From positions 227,442 to 282,984 of the forward strand of contig NZ_JALXFV010000008.1 in the NCBI RefSeq assembly GCF_023699475.1: 55,543 nt of DNA, given 5' to 3'. Positions 8,611-16,899 of the stretch are shown here, piece after piece (position 1 is the first letter of the stretch; the number at the start of each line of letters is the position of its first letter). A program made the translations under genes and the position numbers. The stretch comes from Halomarina rubra. GTDB taxonomy: Archaea > Halobacteriota > Halobacteria > Halobacteriales > Haloarculaceae. The notes beneath the pieces are model-generated. The model did no database searches, was not told where the DNA came from, and saw only the letters and a list, made by a program, of their open reading frames with translations.

Positions 8611-9412
8611 CGCACAGGTCGAGTCGTGGCTGGTCGAGGACCTCGGCCACCACGACGTGACCAACCAGGTGCCCGGCGAGACGACCGGTCGCCTCGTCGC
8701 GAAGGAGGCGGGCGTCGTCGCGGGACTCGACGCCGCCGAGCGCGTGTTCGACTACCTCGACATCGGGTTCGAGACGCTCGTGGTGGACGGCGAACGTGTC
8801 GATGGTGGGGACAGCGTGTTCCGTGTCGAAGGGCCAGCGCGCGAGATACTCCGCGGCGAGCGCGTGGCGGTCAACGTCGTCGGCCACGCCTCGGGCGTCG
8901 CCACCCGGACTCGCCAGGCCGTCGACGCGGCCCGCGAAGTCAGCGACACGGTTCGCATCGCCTGCACCCGCAAGACGACGCCCGGACTCCGCGGTATCGA
9001 GAAGCGTGCCGTCGTCGCCGGCGGCGGCGACACCCACCGCCTGGACCTCTCGCACATGGTGATGGTGAAGGACAACCACGTCGCCGAGATGGGGCTAGAG
9101 GGTGCTGTCGACCACTTCCGAGAGCGCGTCTCGTTCACGACGAAAGTGGAGGTAGAGGTCGAGCGCCCCGACGACGCCCCCCGGGCGGCCGAGGCCGGCG
9201 CGGACGTCGTCCTGCTCGACAACCTCCCACCCGAGGCGGTCGAACGCGGCGTCGAGGCGCTCCCCGAAGGCGTGCTGGCCGAGGCCTCGGGCGGCATCAC
9301 GCTCGCGGACGTCCCCGCCTACGCGTCGACGGGCGTCGACGTGATCTCGATGGGGTCGCTGACCCACAGCGCGCCCGCACTCGACTTCTCGTTCCGGACC
9401 GGCGGGGTCTGA
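8600..9412 (+). CDS. nadC: Nicotinate-nucleotide pyrophosphorylase (quinolinate phosphoribosyltransferase) NadC
   Basis: Converts quinolinate and PRPP to nicotinate mononucleotide, CO2 and PPi, completing the three-gene pathway. It has 270 residues, a normal length. Signature motifs are EDLGHHDVTN at the start, ACTRKTTPGLRGIEKRAV (PRPP/quinolinate Lys and Arg), HRLDLSHMVMVKDNH (active-site Lys) and VEVERPDDAPRAAEAGADVV with VLLDNLPPE. EASGGITLADVPAYASTGVD forms the phosphate-binding end. Its start overlaps the last 11 nt of nadB. It converges on gpmI with only 24 nt between stops. Confidence 0.97.
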   Translation: MLTDAQVESWLVEDLGHHDVTNQVPGETTGRLVAKEAGVVAGLDAAERVFDYLDIGFETLVVDGERVDGGDSVFRVEGPAREILRGERVAVNVVGHASGVATRTRQAVDAAREVSDTVRIACTRKTTPGLRGIEKRAVVAGGGDTHRLDLSHMVMVKDNHVAEMGLEGAVDHFRERVSFTTKVEVEVERPDDAPRAAEAGADVVLLDNLPPEAVERGVEALPEGVLAEASGGITLADVPAYASTGVDVISMGSLTHSAPALDFSFRTGGV

Positions 9413-9436
9413 CGGCTCCCTCGGAACGCTCCGTCC

Positions 9437-10984
9437 TCACTCCAGCAGCGACTTTCCGGTCATCGACGCAGGCTGGTCGACAGCCATCAGTTCGAGCAGC
9501 GTCGGCGAGAGTGCGGCGAGACCGGCGTCCTCGCGAAGCGAGTAGCCGCCGTCGCTCGGTTCGCCCGCGTCGTTGGGCGTGAGGAGGACGACCGGGACCG
9601 GGTTGAGCGTGTGGGCGGTGTGGGGGTCCTCGGGGGTGCCCATGTCGTCGGCGTTGCCGTGGTCGGCGGTGAGAATCACGTTCGCGCCGGCGGCGAGCAG
9701 CGCGGGGACGAGACGACCGACCTGTTCGTCGACGGCTTCGCAGGCCGCCGTCGCGGCGTCGAAGTCGCCGGTGTGGCCCACCATGTCAGCGTTCGCGTAG
9801 TTGAGCACGAGCAGGTCGGGGTCCGACTCCTCGACCATCGCCAGCGCGGCGTCGGTGACCTCGGGAGCGCTCATCGCCGGCGTCTCCTCGTAGGTGGGGA
9901 CGTCGGGACTCGGGACGATGTCGCGCACCTCGCCGTCGAACTCCACCTCGCGCCCGCCGTTGAGGAAGTAGGTGACGTGAGCGTACTTCTCCGTCTCGGC
10001 GAGGCGACCCTGCGTCCAGCCCCGGTTCGCGACCACCTCTCCCAGCGTGTCCTCGGGTTGGCGCGGCGGGAAGGCGACCGGCAGGTCGAACGTCTCGTCG
10101 TACTCCGTCATCGTCACCAGTCGCGTCTCGGGGGGGTCGGTGTCGAACGACCACTCTGGACGGACGTCCGCGAGCATGCGCACGAGTTGACGAGCGCGGT
10201 CGGCCCGGAAGTTGACGAAGACGACTGCATCGCCCGATTCGAGGACAGGACCGTCCTCCACGAGCGTCGGTTCGACGAACTCGTCGGTGTCGCCACGCTC
10301 GTAGGACGCTTCGACGGCGGCGACGGCGCTGTCGGCCTCGTGTGGGGCCTCGCGCCCGACGATGGCGTCGTACGCGCGCTTCGTCCGCTCCCAGTTCTGG
10401 TCGCGGTCCATCGCGTAGTACCGGCCCGTGACGGTCGCGACGTGACCGGTCCCGGCGTCCTCGGCGACGGTTTCGAGTTCTCGCAGGTAGCCTGCGCCAC
10501 CCTTCGGGGCGGTGTCTCGCCCGTCGGTGAACGCGTGGGTGACGGCCTCCACGCCGGCGTCCGCTGCGGCCCGAAGTAGCGCGTGGAGGTGCGTCTGCAT
10601 CGAGTGGACACCGCCGTCGCTGACGAGCCCCACGAAGTGGACGCGGCCGTCGTGGTCGCGGGCGTAGTCGAACGCGCTGGCGATGGTCTCGTTCGCGCCG
10701 AGTCCGTCCCCCGCGACGGCCGCGTCGATTCGCGTCGCGTCCTGCTCGACGACCCGCCCCGCACCGATGGTGAGATGGCCGACCTCGCTGTTCCCCATCT
10801 GTCCCTCGGGGAGGCCGACCCACTCGCCGTGGGTTTCGAGCGTGCCGAACGCGCCGCGTTCGCGGTAGTCGTCGACGGTCGGCGTGTCGGCGGCGGCGAC
10901 GGCGTCCCGGCCGCCGTCGTCGGGGCCGCGTTCGTCTCCCGTGCCGAGTCCCCAGCCGTCGAGGATGACGAGGGCTGCTCTCAT
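9437..10984 (-). CDS. gpmI: 2,3-bisphosphoglycerate-independent phosphoglycerate mutase
   Basis: Interconverts 3- and 2-phosphoglycerate with two Mn2+ ions. It has 515 residues from the ATG at 10984; bacterial-type GpmI is about 510. The alkaline-phosphatase-fold metal motif ALVILDGWG opens the protein, followed by the phospho-Ser motif PEGQMGNSEVGHLTIGAGR. The phosphotransferase domain includes HAFTDGRDTAPKGG and VTGRYYAMDRDQNWERTKRA. The second metal cluster is NYANADMVGHTGD, then ILTADHGNADDM. An upstream ATG at 11002 would add six residues (MESTHP); the start at 10984 fits the family better. The gene converges on nadC. Confidence 0.96.
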   Translation of the reverse strand: MRAALVILDGWGLGTGDERGPDDGGRDAVAAADTPTVDDYRERGAFGTLETHGEWVGLPEGQMGNSEVGHLTIGAGRVVEQDATRIDAAVAGDGLGANETIASAFDYARDHDGRVHFVGLVSDGGVHSMQTHLHALLRAAADAGVEAVTHAFTDGRDTAPKGGAGYLRELETVAEDAGTGHVATVTGRYYAMDRDQNWERTKRAYDAIVGREAPHEADSAVAAVEASYERGDTDEFVEPTLVEDGPVLESGDAVVFVNFRADRARQLVRMLADVRPEWSFDTDPPETRLVTMTEYDETFDLPVAFPPRQPEDTLGEVVANRGWTQGRLAETEKYAHVTYFLNGGREVEFDGEVRDIVPSPDVPTYEETPAMSAPEVTDAALAMVEESDPDLLVLNYANADMVGHTGDFDAATAACEAVDEQVGRLVPALLAAGANVILTADHGNADDMGTPEDPHTAHTLNPVPVVLLTPNDAGEPSDGGYSLREDAGLAALSPTLLELMAVDQPASMTGKSLLE

Positions 10985-11060
10985 TGGGTGAGTGGACTCC
11001 ACGGGTGGTAAAGAGCGTTCGGAGGTCGCTCCTGCTGCGGGACCGGTCGCCCGGCCACCG

Positions 11061-11621
11061 TCACTCGTCGGCGTGTCGTACCTCGTAGGTCAGCACCGCG
11101 AACTCGTCGCCCTGTGGTTCCGCACTCACCAGTTTCAGCGGTGGGTCGGTGATTCGCCGCGGGAGCAGTGGTGCCCCCGACCCGAGCGTGACGGGCGCGA
11201 CGGTGAGCAGCACCTCGTCGAGCAGGCCCTCGTCGTGGAACTGACCGACGAGGTCACCGCCACCGACGAGCCAGACGTTCTCGCCTCTGGCGGCCGCGAC
11301 CATTTCCGCGTGGACCGGGGCGACGTCGCCCTCTACGAAGGTGACGTCCGCGCCCTCGACGACCGGTAGCGCTCGGGTGGTGAACACCCACGTCGGAACC
11401 TCGTACGGCCACTCCCCCGGGTTCTCCCGAAGCTGCTCGTGGTCGACGACCCACTCGTAGGTCGTCGATCCCATCGCCAGGGCACCGACCTGGTCGAAGA
11501 ACTCTGCGTAGCCGTCGGCGGCCTCCTCGCCGTCACCGAACTGGAACAGCCAGTCGAGGGAGTGCTCCTCGTCGGCGATGTAGCCGTCGATGCTCGTCGC
11601 CGTGTAGTACTGGGTCGTCAT
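11061..11621 (-). CDS. Dihydrofolate reductase-like (RibD C-terminal domain) protein
   Basis: A protein of 186 residues with the RibD_C/DHFR fold. TTQYYTATSIDGYIADEEHS is the characteristic start (strand plus SxDGxxA), followed by ALAMGSTTYEW (NADPH-binding region), VFTTRALP, and NVWLVGGGDLVGQFHDEGLLDE (GGG-binding motif). TVAPVTLGSGAPLLP and YEVRHADE end the fold. Probably an NAD(P)H-dependent reductase with an unknown pterin or flavin-precursor substrate. True haloarchaeal DHFR (folA) is a different gene, so the label should stay general. The start is the ATG at 11621; the frame continues upstream but reads like intergenic sequence. Confidence 0.85.
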   Translation of the reverse strand: MTTQYYTATSIDGYIADEEHSLDWLFQFGDGEEAADGYAEFFDQVGALAMGSTTYEWVVDHEQLRENPGEWPYEVPTWVFTTRALPVVEGADVTFVEGDVAPVHAEMVAAARGENVWLVGGGDLVGQFHDEGLLDEVLLTVAPVTLGSGAPLLPRRITDPPLKLVSAEPQGDEFAVLTYEVRHADE

Positions 11622-11701
11622 CTGCGCTCTCACCGTTCGGGACGCGTCTCGACCGAATAAGGCTGCGTACCGGGGCCCCGAACGCAGTCGTGGTCGGACG
11701 T

Positions 11702-12013
11702 TCAGCGCTCCTTTCTCGCCTCGTGGCCGAGGTGTCGCTCGACGGCGTCGACCTTCTCGCTGGCGCGCTGGTCGCTTGTGCGCTTGTCGTCCACCTTCAG
11801 GAACGTGCTCACCCGGTCGCCGTCGACGGCGGTGTGGGCGGCCTTCACCGCGTCGAGCAGTTCGTCGATGCTGTCGGCTTCGATGGTGGTCCCCATCGGC
11901 GTCGTCTCGTAGGCGACGTCGAAGTCGTCGAGCGCGGCGACGGCCTTCGCCACCTCCTCGCCCATCGACTGTTCGGTGACCGGCGCGACGCTGAGGAATC
12001 CGATGACGGTCAT
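11702..12013 (-). CDS. MTH1187/YkoF-family thiamine-binding protein (DUF77)
   Basis: A small protein (103 residues) of the DUF77/MTH1187 family; some members bind thiamine or its precursors. It starts MTVIGFLSVAPVTEQSMGEE, and YETTPMGTTIEADSIDELL and DRVSTFLKVDDKR are the family's recognisable blocks. The ferredoxin-like fold oligomerises. The C-terminal tail is Lys/Arg/Glu-rich. I chose the ATG at 12013, since the frame upstream is Pro-rich non-coding sequence. It is transcribed divergently from the YihY-type gene. Confidence 0.86.
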   Translation of the reverse strand: MTVIGFLSVAPVTEQSMGEEVAKAVAALDDFDVAYETTPMGTTIEADSIDELLDAVKAAHTAVDGDRVSTFLKVDDKRTSDQRASEKVDAVERHLGHEARKER

Positions 12014-12136
12014 GGTCGGTCCGGGGTTCGAGGGGCCGGGTCGAAAGCGTGGCGGTGGCACGTGCCTGGCGGCCGGCCACGTTCCGTTCGCCGCGGGGGC
12101 CTGCGGTTATTTGCTGGCCGGTTGCGTCGGGGGCGT

Positions 12137-13210
12137 ATGGGCGGCGTCTCAGAGACAATCGAGCGACACGAGGGGCGACTGGCACGGACCGAGGAGGTGC
12201 TCCGGGCCATCGTGCGCGAGGCGCGCGCGGAGAAACTCACGTTCATGGCCGGCTCTATCGCCTACCACGCGTTCGTCTCGCTCCTTCCGGCGCTCGTGTT
12301 GCTCGTCGCCGTCTCCTCGACGATCGGGCTCTCGCTCCAGCGGGGCGTCGAGTCGCTCACCAAGGCGTTGCTGACCGAGGACGTCTCGAAACTCCTGCTC
12401 GAAGAGATCTCGGCCTCGAACCAGTCTGCAGGGCTCTCGTTGATCGGACTCGCGGTGTTGCTGTGGGGGAGCCTGCGCATCTTCCGGGGGTTGGACACCG
12501 CGTTCTCGGACATCTACGAGTCCGAGGCCGCCAACACGTTCGCCGACCAGTTGACCGACGGCGCGCTCGTCCTCGGGACGTTCGCGGCGGCTATCGTCGC
12601 CGCCATCTACGTCGGGACGCGCTTTCCCATCACCGGGAGCGGCCCCGCCGTCGCCCTCGTCGGCGGCGTCGTCACCGTCGGCTTCCTCACCGTCGCGTTC
12701 CTGCCGATGTACTACGTCTTCCCCGACGCCGACGTGAGTGTCGCCGAGGTGCTTCCGGGCGTCGTCGTCGCCTCAATCGGCCTGACGCTGTTCGCCACGC
12801 TGTTCAAGCTGTACGTCTCGGTGTCCGGAAAGGGTGACACCCAGAGCCTCGTCGCCGTCGTCGTCCTCCTGTTGACGTGGCTCTACTTCAGCAGCCTCGT
12901 GCTCCTGCTCGGCGTCGCGGTCAACGCCGTCCTGTCGAACCGCTCGCGGGACGTGAGCATCGACCCCGTCATCGGCGGCGTTCCACGCGGTGAGCGTCGA
13001 AAGCTCGCCACCCGGGAGGAGCTCGTCGCGGAGCTGGAGGAGTTGGCGAACAAGCTCGACGCCGACCCCGAGTCGTTCGTCGCCTACGTCGACGACGAGG
13101 AGGTGTCGCTCCACCCGCCACAGGCCATCACCGTCGACTCGGACCCGGACTTCGGATTCGGCGACGGTTCGGTCGCACTGGAGTTGCGCTGGACGCCTCG
13201 GGAGGAGTAG
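12137..13210 (+). CDS. YihY/BrkB-family inner membrane protein
   Basis: Predicted polytopic membrane protein of 357 residues, formerly called ribonuclease BN-like or virulence factor BrkB, with no proven function. The family start FMAGSIAYHAFVSLLPALVL follows a cytosolic helix (about residues 1-35). SLRIFRGLDTAFSDIYESE is a conserved cytosolic loop, and six transmembrane segments follow through about residue 270. The last about 85 residues are a soluble acidic extension (EELVAELEELANKLDADPES onward), as in many haloarchaeal members. I chose the ATG at 12137 because the family's N-terminal helix begins there. The stop codon is followed by the repetitive spacer at 13200-13408. Confidence 0.88.
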   Translation: MGGVSETIERHEGRLARTEEVLRAIVREARAEKLTFMAGSIAYHAFVSLLPALVLLVAVSSTIGLSLQRGVESLTKALLTEDVSKLLLEEISASNQSAGLSLIGLAVLLWGSLRIFRGLDTAFSDIYESEAANTFADQLTDGALVLGTFAAAIVAAIYVGTRFPITGSGPAVALVGGVVTVGFLTVAFLPMYYVFPDADVSVAEVLPGVVVASIGLTLFATLFKLYVSVSGKGDTQSLVAVVVLLLTWLYFSSLVLLLGVAVNAVLSNRSRDVSIDPVIGGVPRGERRKLATREELVAELEELANKLDADPESFVAYVDDEEVSLHPPQAITVDSDPDFGFGDGSVALELRWTPREE

Positions 13211-13408
13211 GGAGGTTCGGAGTGAGCGGAGCGAGCGAGAACCGCGAACGGAACGGCGAACGAAGTGTGCCGTGAAGGAGTAGCGAGGCGCGAGCGCTAG
13301 CGAGGGCCTCGAAAACCGAACTGGGGGGTGCGGGACCTCCGGTCTCGTAGGAAGCCGACGGCGAGCCCACCGGCGACGGAGCGACCCGTGAGGAGTAGCG
13401 TGGTTCGG
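13200..13408. repeat. Spacer with three imperfect copies of a GAGGAGTAG-centred motif
   Basis: Three related blocks occur: 13200-13220, 13272-13288 and 13388-13408. The first and last agree at 18 of 21 positions (GxGAGGAGTAGxGxGGTTCGG). The first copy contains the stop codon of the YihY gene. Between them lie purine-rich GAGCGGAGCGAGCGAG (about 13225-13240) and GCGAGGCGCGAGCGCTAGCG. No open frame of interest lies in the spacer. It separates two converging genes. Confidence 0.6.
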
Positions 13409-13418
13409 CGTAGCCGCC

Positions 13419-14375
13419 CTACCGGAACATACCGGCGGTCTGAGTGACCGTGTCGACGCCCTTCGAGGCGACGTGGCGGCCCGCGGTCCTCAGGAACGAC
13501 CGCGGGTTCTCCGCGAACCTGACGAGGTAGGAGTCGTAGCCGTACTCGTCTGCAGCTTCGCCGGGGGGAATCGTCTGGTTCGTGTCGAAGCAGTACACCG
13601 GCTTTCCGGCCTCCCGTGCGATGACGACCGCCTGCTGTTCGGAGCTCTCGATGAAGATGTCCGCACCCACCCGGTCGTACACCTCCGCTTTGTACTCGCC
13701 GTGGCCTCCCTGCTCGTCTCTGGCCGCCTTGTTCGGGAGGTCCCACATCACGAGTTCGTCGTACTCGACGCCGTGCTCGGCCAGCCACTGCTCGGTCTCC
13801 GGGCGGTACTGCTCCAGCCGGCAGGTGACGAGCCACCCGACGCGCTCGTCGGGAATCAGCCGTGGCTCGACGCTTCGGAGGAACTCCCGGTAGCGCGGTC
13901 CGTCGTCGTTCTCCTCGGGCGTCGGGTCGCGACACAACACGCCGTCGATGTCGACGCAGGCGTTCCCGAGTCGCGTCGGGTGGAGCGCCCGCCACTCGAA
14001 CGCACACGGCGTGGCGATTCGGTCGACCCAGAGGTCGGGGAGGGTCTCGACCCCGTCGCCGACGTAGACGGCACCCGTCAGCACCTCGACACCGTCGTCC
14101 TCGGTGACGGGCGACTCCGGGACGCCGTCGAGGAGCGCGTCGGTGAGCGCCAGCACTGTCGCACCCGACTCGACGCTTCCCGTCCGGAGCGTCCCGTCGT
14201 CGAGACGCAACACGGGCCGGCCCGTCGTCTGGTGCAGCAGGTCGGCGGCGAGGACACCGCCACGCGAGATACCGACCACCGCATCGACGTCGCGCGGTAG
14301 GTCCCACGCCATCCGACGCACGTCTGCGTTCAGGTCCGCGACGCTCCGATAGTCCATCGTCCACTCACTCGACAT
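13419..14375 (-). CDS. Phosphoribosyltransferase-like domain fused to a HAD-like hydrolase domain
   Basis: A two-domain protein of 318 residues. Residues about 8-125 resemble a type-I phosphoribosyltransferase: DAVVGISRGGVLAADLLHQ is the pyrophosphate loop, but the usual PRPP loop VDDvxxTG appears as VLALTDALLDG, with one Asp lost. Residues about 138-300 are HAD-like: CVDIDGVLCRDP (nucleophile pair D142/D144), WLVTCRLEQYRPETEQWL (motif II region), then Lys229 and ADIFIESS. The start is the ATG at 14375. The plus-strand gene ends just upstream of the spacer, so the two converge. Related proteins are usually named orotate phosphoribosyltransferase-like or capsule/HAD proteins; I infer a salvage or sugar-phosphate role but cannot name a substrate. 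Confidence 0.75.
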   Translation of the reverse strand: MSSEWTMDYRSVADLNADVRRMAWDLPRDVDAVVGISRGGVLAADLLHQTTGRPVLRLDDGTLRTGSVESGATVLALTDALLDGVPESPVTEDDGVEVLTGAVYVGDGVETLPDLWVDRIATPCAFEWRALHPTRLGNACVDIDGVLCRDPTPEENDDGPRYREFLRSVEPRLIPDERVGWLVTCRLEQYRPETEQWLAEHGVEYDELVMWDLPNKAARDEQGGHGEYKAEVYDRVGADIFIESSEQQAVVIAREAGKPVYCFDTNQTIPPGEAADEYGYDSYLVRFAENPRSFLRTAGRHVASKGVDTVTQTAGMFR

Positions 14376-14684
14376 CGTCCCTCATAAATTCACCGTCCAG
14401 AGAATGAATAAGGTTCGTGAACGGATATGTGACAAACTGTGACGTAGGGAGGCCGCAGTACGGTGGTTCCACTCGACACGACTGTTCTGTGAGTGGGACG
14501 TTACTGGATTTCGTCAGTACGGACGGCCGGCCGACTCGTCGGGCGGTCGGGGGGAGCAGTGACACCGTTGCAGGGTGCTACTGAGTGGGGCCACCGAGAC
14601 GCGTCGACCGGGAGTCGACCGACGGTCGCTCGTTCGTGTTCGCTCCTCGTACCGGGTCCGAGCACCGAACTCGTGACAGAGCGT
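14376..14684. other. Gene-poor interval upstream of the PRTase-HAD gene
   Basis: This interval holds the promoter region of the minus-strand fusion gene (A/T-rich near 14385-14430) and then GC-rich sequence with only short competing frames on both strands. None has a family-like sequence, so I see no gene in it. Small RNAs cannot be excluded by eye. Confidence 0.5.
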
Positions 14685-14706
14685 GCGCCGAGATGAGACT
14701 CGGCGC
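14685..14706 (-). terminator. Hairpin downstream of tRNA-Gly
   Basis: GCGCCGAG at 14685-14692 and CTCGGCGC at 14699-14706 form a perfect 8-bp stem with a 6-nt loop. It begins 18 nt past the 3' end of the minus-strand tRNA-Gly gene, a sensible place for a 3' trailer or terminator structure. Confidence 0.45.
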
Positions 14707-14724
14707 GGAGTGTCACGACAAAGA

Positions 14725-14795
14725 TGCACTGACTGGGATTTGAACCCAGGTTGTGACCATGGCAAGGTCACGTGATACCACTACACTATCAGTGC
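14725..14795 (-). tRNA. tRNA-Gly (anticodon GCC)
   Basis: On the minus strand the 71-nt sequence folds as a full cloverleaf. Acceptor GCACTGA/TCAGTGC has 7 pairs. The D-stem GTG/CAC carries loop TAGTGGTAT. Anticodon stem TGACC/GGTCA carries loop TTGCCAT, giving anticodon GCC. T-stem CTGGG/CCCAG carries TTCAAAT. The discriminator is A and CCA is not encoded. GCC decodes the glycine codon GGC, the dominant Gly codon in this GC-rich genome. A TATA-like box is at 14825-14834. Confidence 0.97.
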
Positions 14796-14824
14796 TTGTC
14801 TGCATCCATTTCTGGGGGAGGGTA

Positions 14825-14834
14825 GAATAAAAAC
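14825..14834 (-). promoter_or_regulatory. TATA-like box of tRNA-Gly
   Basis: On the minus strand this reads GTTTTTATTC, 30-39 nt upstream of the tRNA 5' end. It is a strong A/T-rich signal within GC-rich DNA and fits an archaeal stable-RNA promoter. Confidence 0.6.
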
Positions 14835-14931
14835 CCACCGAAGTGACCCGCCCAGTGACTACCGCTCTCATGTGACTCTCTCCCACCGAAAACCGTCGTG
14901 CGGGAGCCTCACAGGGCCGTAGGGAAACGCT

Positions 14932-14942
14932 ACCCTTTTAGG
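14932..14942 (+). promoter_or_regulatory. TATA-like box of the ribosomal superoperon
   Basis: ACCCTTTTAGG is the clearest A/T-rich element before the SPOUT methyltransferase start at 14997. Transcription starting about 25 nt downstream would leave a leader of about 30-35 nt. I see no comparable promoter between this point and uL15, so it may drive the 22-plus-gene operon; internal promoters cannot be excluded by eye. Confidence 0.5.
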
Positions 14943-14996
14943 ACCGCAATGGATACGAGTGCAATAGTCTCGTGTACAGCGAGGAAGCGCATCGGC

Positions 14997-15893
14997 ATGA
15001 CACGCACCGTACTCGTGCCGTCGTCGCTGGTTCGAGAGTCCCGTGACAAACGGGAGGCGACCCGAAAGCTCGGGTACGTCGCCCGTGCGGCCACGGTCTT
15101 TCGAATCGACCGCCTGCTCGTCTATCCGGACCCGGATGGCGAGCGGCGTTGGGACGACGGGTTCGTTCGCACCGTGCTGGCCTACGCGGCCACACCCCCG
15201 TACCTCCGAAAGGAGGCGTGGGGACGGCGGGACGAACTGGAGTGCGTCGGCGTGCTGCCGCCGCTCCGCGCTGTCGCGCAGACCGGCTCCGAATCTGACG
15301 GTTCGGGGTCGTTAAGACAAGGAATCGTGACCGAGGTCGGACCTGACGGGCGCGTTCGGGTCAATTGCGGACTGCAACACCCAGTCTCCCTCGTCGTACC
15401 GCCACAGATGGCGGTCGAAGAGGGGGAACGCGTGACCATCAGGGTCTCTTCGCGACGGCCGCTCCGGGCCCGCATCGTCGACGAGCCTCTCACAGGGCTC
15501 TCGGTGTGGGGCGAGGAGCTGGACACGGCACTGTCCCGGGACGACGCCGGCGTTACAATCGCCGCGTCGCGCCACGGGGAGGAACTCGACGTCGCACGGC
15601 TGGGCGAACTCGCCCCACGTGTGCGCGACGGGTTCACCGTAGTGTTCGGCTCACCGGAACGCGGCCTCCCGGAGATTCTTGGTGTCCACCCGCCGCGGGT
15701 GGACCCACGCGACGAGCAGTGGTCGCCCGAAAGCGACCACGAGTCCCCGGGGGACGACCCCGACGGGACGCGGTCTCACGAACCGGCAGCCCGGTTCGAC
15801 CTCTGGTTGAACACGGTTCCGCACCAGGGCAGCGAGGTGGTCCGAACGGAGGAGGCTCTGTTCGCCACGCTCGCCTGCCTCAACCTGAGGTAA
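14997..15893 (+). CDS. SPOUT-class RNA methyltransferase (DUF171/COG2106), predicted rRNA uridine methyltransferase
   Basis: A 298-residue member of the COG2106/DUF171 SPOUT family, usually annotated as putative RNA uridine-N3 methyltransferase. It opens with TVLVPSSLVRESRDKREATR and RAATVFRIDRLLVYPD. An inserted beta-barrel domain lies at about 95-170 (RQGIVTEVGPDGRVRVNCGL). The trefoil-knot SAM motif is FTVVFGSPERGLPEIL. The C-terminus LNTVPHQGSEVVRTEEALFA is the typical knot end. I chose the ATG at 14997 since it matches the family start; the earlier in-frame codons fall before the expected transcript start. The stop is 4 nt before uL3, so it probably modifies rRNA and is co-expressed with the ribosomal genes. 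Confidence 0.88.
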   Translation: MTRTVLVPSSLVRESRDKREATRKLGYVARAATVFRIDRLLVYPDPDGERRWDDGFVRTVLAYAATPPYLRKEAWGRRDELECVGVLPPLRAVAQTGSESDGSGSLRQGIVTEVGPDGRVRVNCGLQHPVSLVVPPQMAVEEGERVTIRVSSRRPLRARIVDEPLTGLSVWGEELDTALSRDDAGVTIAASRHGEELDVARLGELAPRVRDGFTVVFGSPERGLPEILGVHPPRVDPRDEQWSPESDHESPGDDPDGTRSHEPAARFDLWLNTVPHQGSEVVRTEEALFATLACLNLR

Positions 15894-15897
15894 ACAA

Positions 15898-16899
15898 ATG
15901 CCACAACCAAGCAGACCACGCAAAGGCTCGATGGGCTTCGGCCCGCGTGTCCGTGCGTCCAGCGAGGTGCCGCGTCTCAAGACGTGGCCCGAGGACGACG
16001 GACAGCCTGGGCTTCAGGGCTTCGCCGGCTACAAGGCCGGCATGTCCCACGTCGTGATGGTCAACGACGAACCCAACTCCCCCCGAGAGGGGCAGGAGCA
16101 GACCGTCCCCGTGACGGTCGTCGAGACGCCGCCCATGCGCGCGGTGGCGCTCCGAGCCTACGAGGACACGCCGTACGGCCTGCGACCGATGACGGAGGTC
16201 TGGACCGACGAGTTCCACGAGGACCTCGCGCGGACCATCGACCTCCCCGAATCCGCAGGTCAGGAACAGCTCATTCACGACGCGCTCGAATCCGGCGACC
16301 TGGGCGACGTGCGTCTCATCACGCACACCGTCCCCTCCGCCACGAGCGTGCCGAAGAAGAAACCCGACGTGATGGAGACGCGAGTCGGCGGTGGCTCGCT
16401 GGGCGAGCGCGTGGAGTTCGCACTCGACCTCATCGCCGATGGCGGCGAGCACTCGGTCTCGGACGTGTTCCGAGCCGGTGAGTTCACCGACATCGCCGGT
16501 GTCACGAAGGGCAAGGGCACCCAGGGCCCGGTCAAGCGCTGGGGCGTCCAGAAGCGCAAGGGGAAACACGCACGTCAGGGGTGGCGCCGTCGTATCGGCA
16601 ACCTCGGTCCGTGGAACCCCTCGCGTGTGCGCTCGACGGTCCCCCAGCAGGGGCAGACCGGCTACCACCAGCGCACCGAACTGAACAAGCGTCTCATCGC
16701 CCTCGGCGACGAGGACGTCACCCCGGAGGGTGGCTTCGTCAACTACGGCGAGGTCGACGGCGAGTACGCACTCGTCAAGGGGTCGGTTCCGGGTCCCAAC
16801 AAGCGTCTCGTGCGCTTCCGCCCGGCCGTCCGCCCGTCCGAGAAACCGCGCCTCGACCCCGAGGTGCGCTACGTCTCCACGGAGAGTAACCAAGGATGA
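15898..16899 (+). CDS. rpl3: Large-subunit ribosomal protein uL3
   Basis: Binds 23S rRNA near the peptidyl-transferase centre. It has 333 residues, the archaeal/eukaryal length rather than the about 210 of bacteria. PQPSRPRKGSMGFGPR is a typical haloarchaeal N-terminus. The central extension that reaches the rRNA core is GVTKGKGTQGPVKRWGVQKR with HARQGWRRRIGNLGPWNPSR. Its stop overlaps the uL4 start by 4 nt (ATGA). Confidence 0.98.
   Translation: MPQPSRPRKGSMGFGPRVRASSEVPRLKTWPEDDGQPGLQGFAGYKAGMSHVVMVNDEPNSPREGQEQTVPVTVVETPPMRAVALRAYEDTPYGLRPMTEVWTDEFHEDLARTIDLPESAGQEQLIHDALESGDLGDVRLITHTVPSATSVPKKKPDVMETRVGGGSLGERVEFALDLIADGGEHSVSDVFRAGEFTDIAGVTKGKGTQGPVKRWGVQKRKGKHARQGWRRRIGNLGPWNPSRVRSTVPQQGQTGYHQRTELNKRLIALGDEDVTPEGGFVNYGEVDGEYALVKGSVPGPNKRLVRFRPAVRPSEKPRLDPEVRYVSTESNQG

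Noticed and set aside
6361-8664. 767-codon minus-strand frame across nadA-nadB
   Set aside because: Opposite real nadA/nadB; no recognisable domain and Arg/Gly-rich composition.
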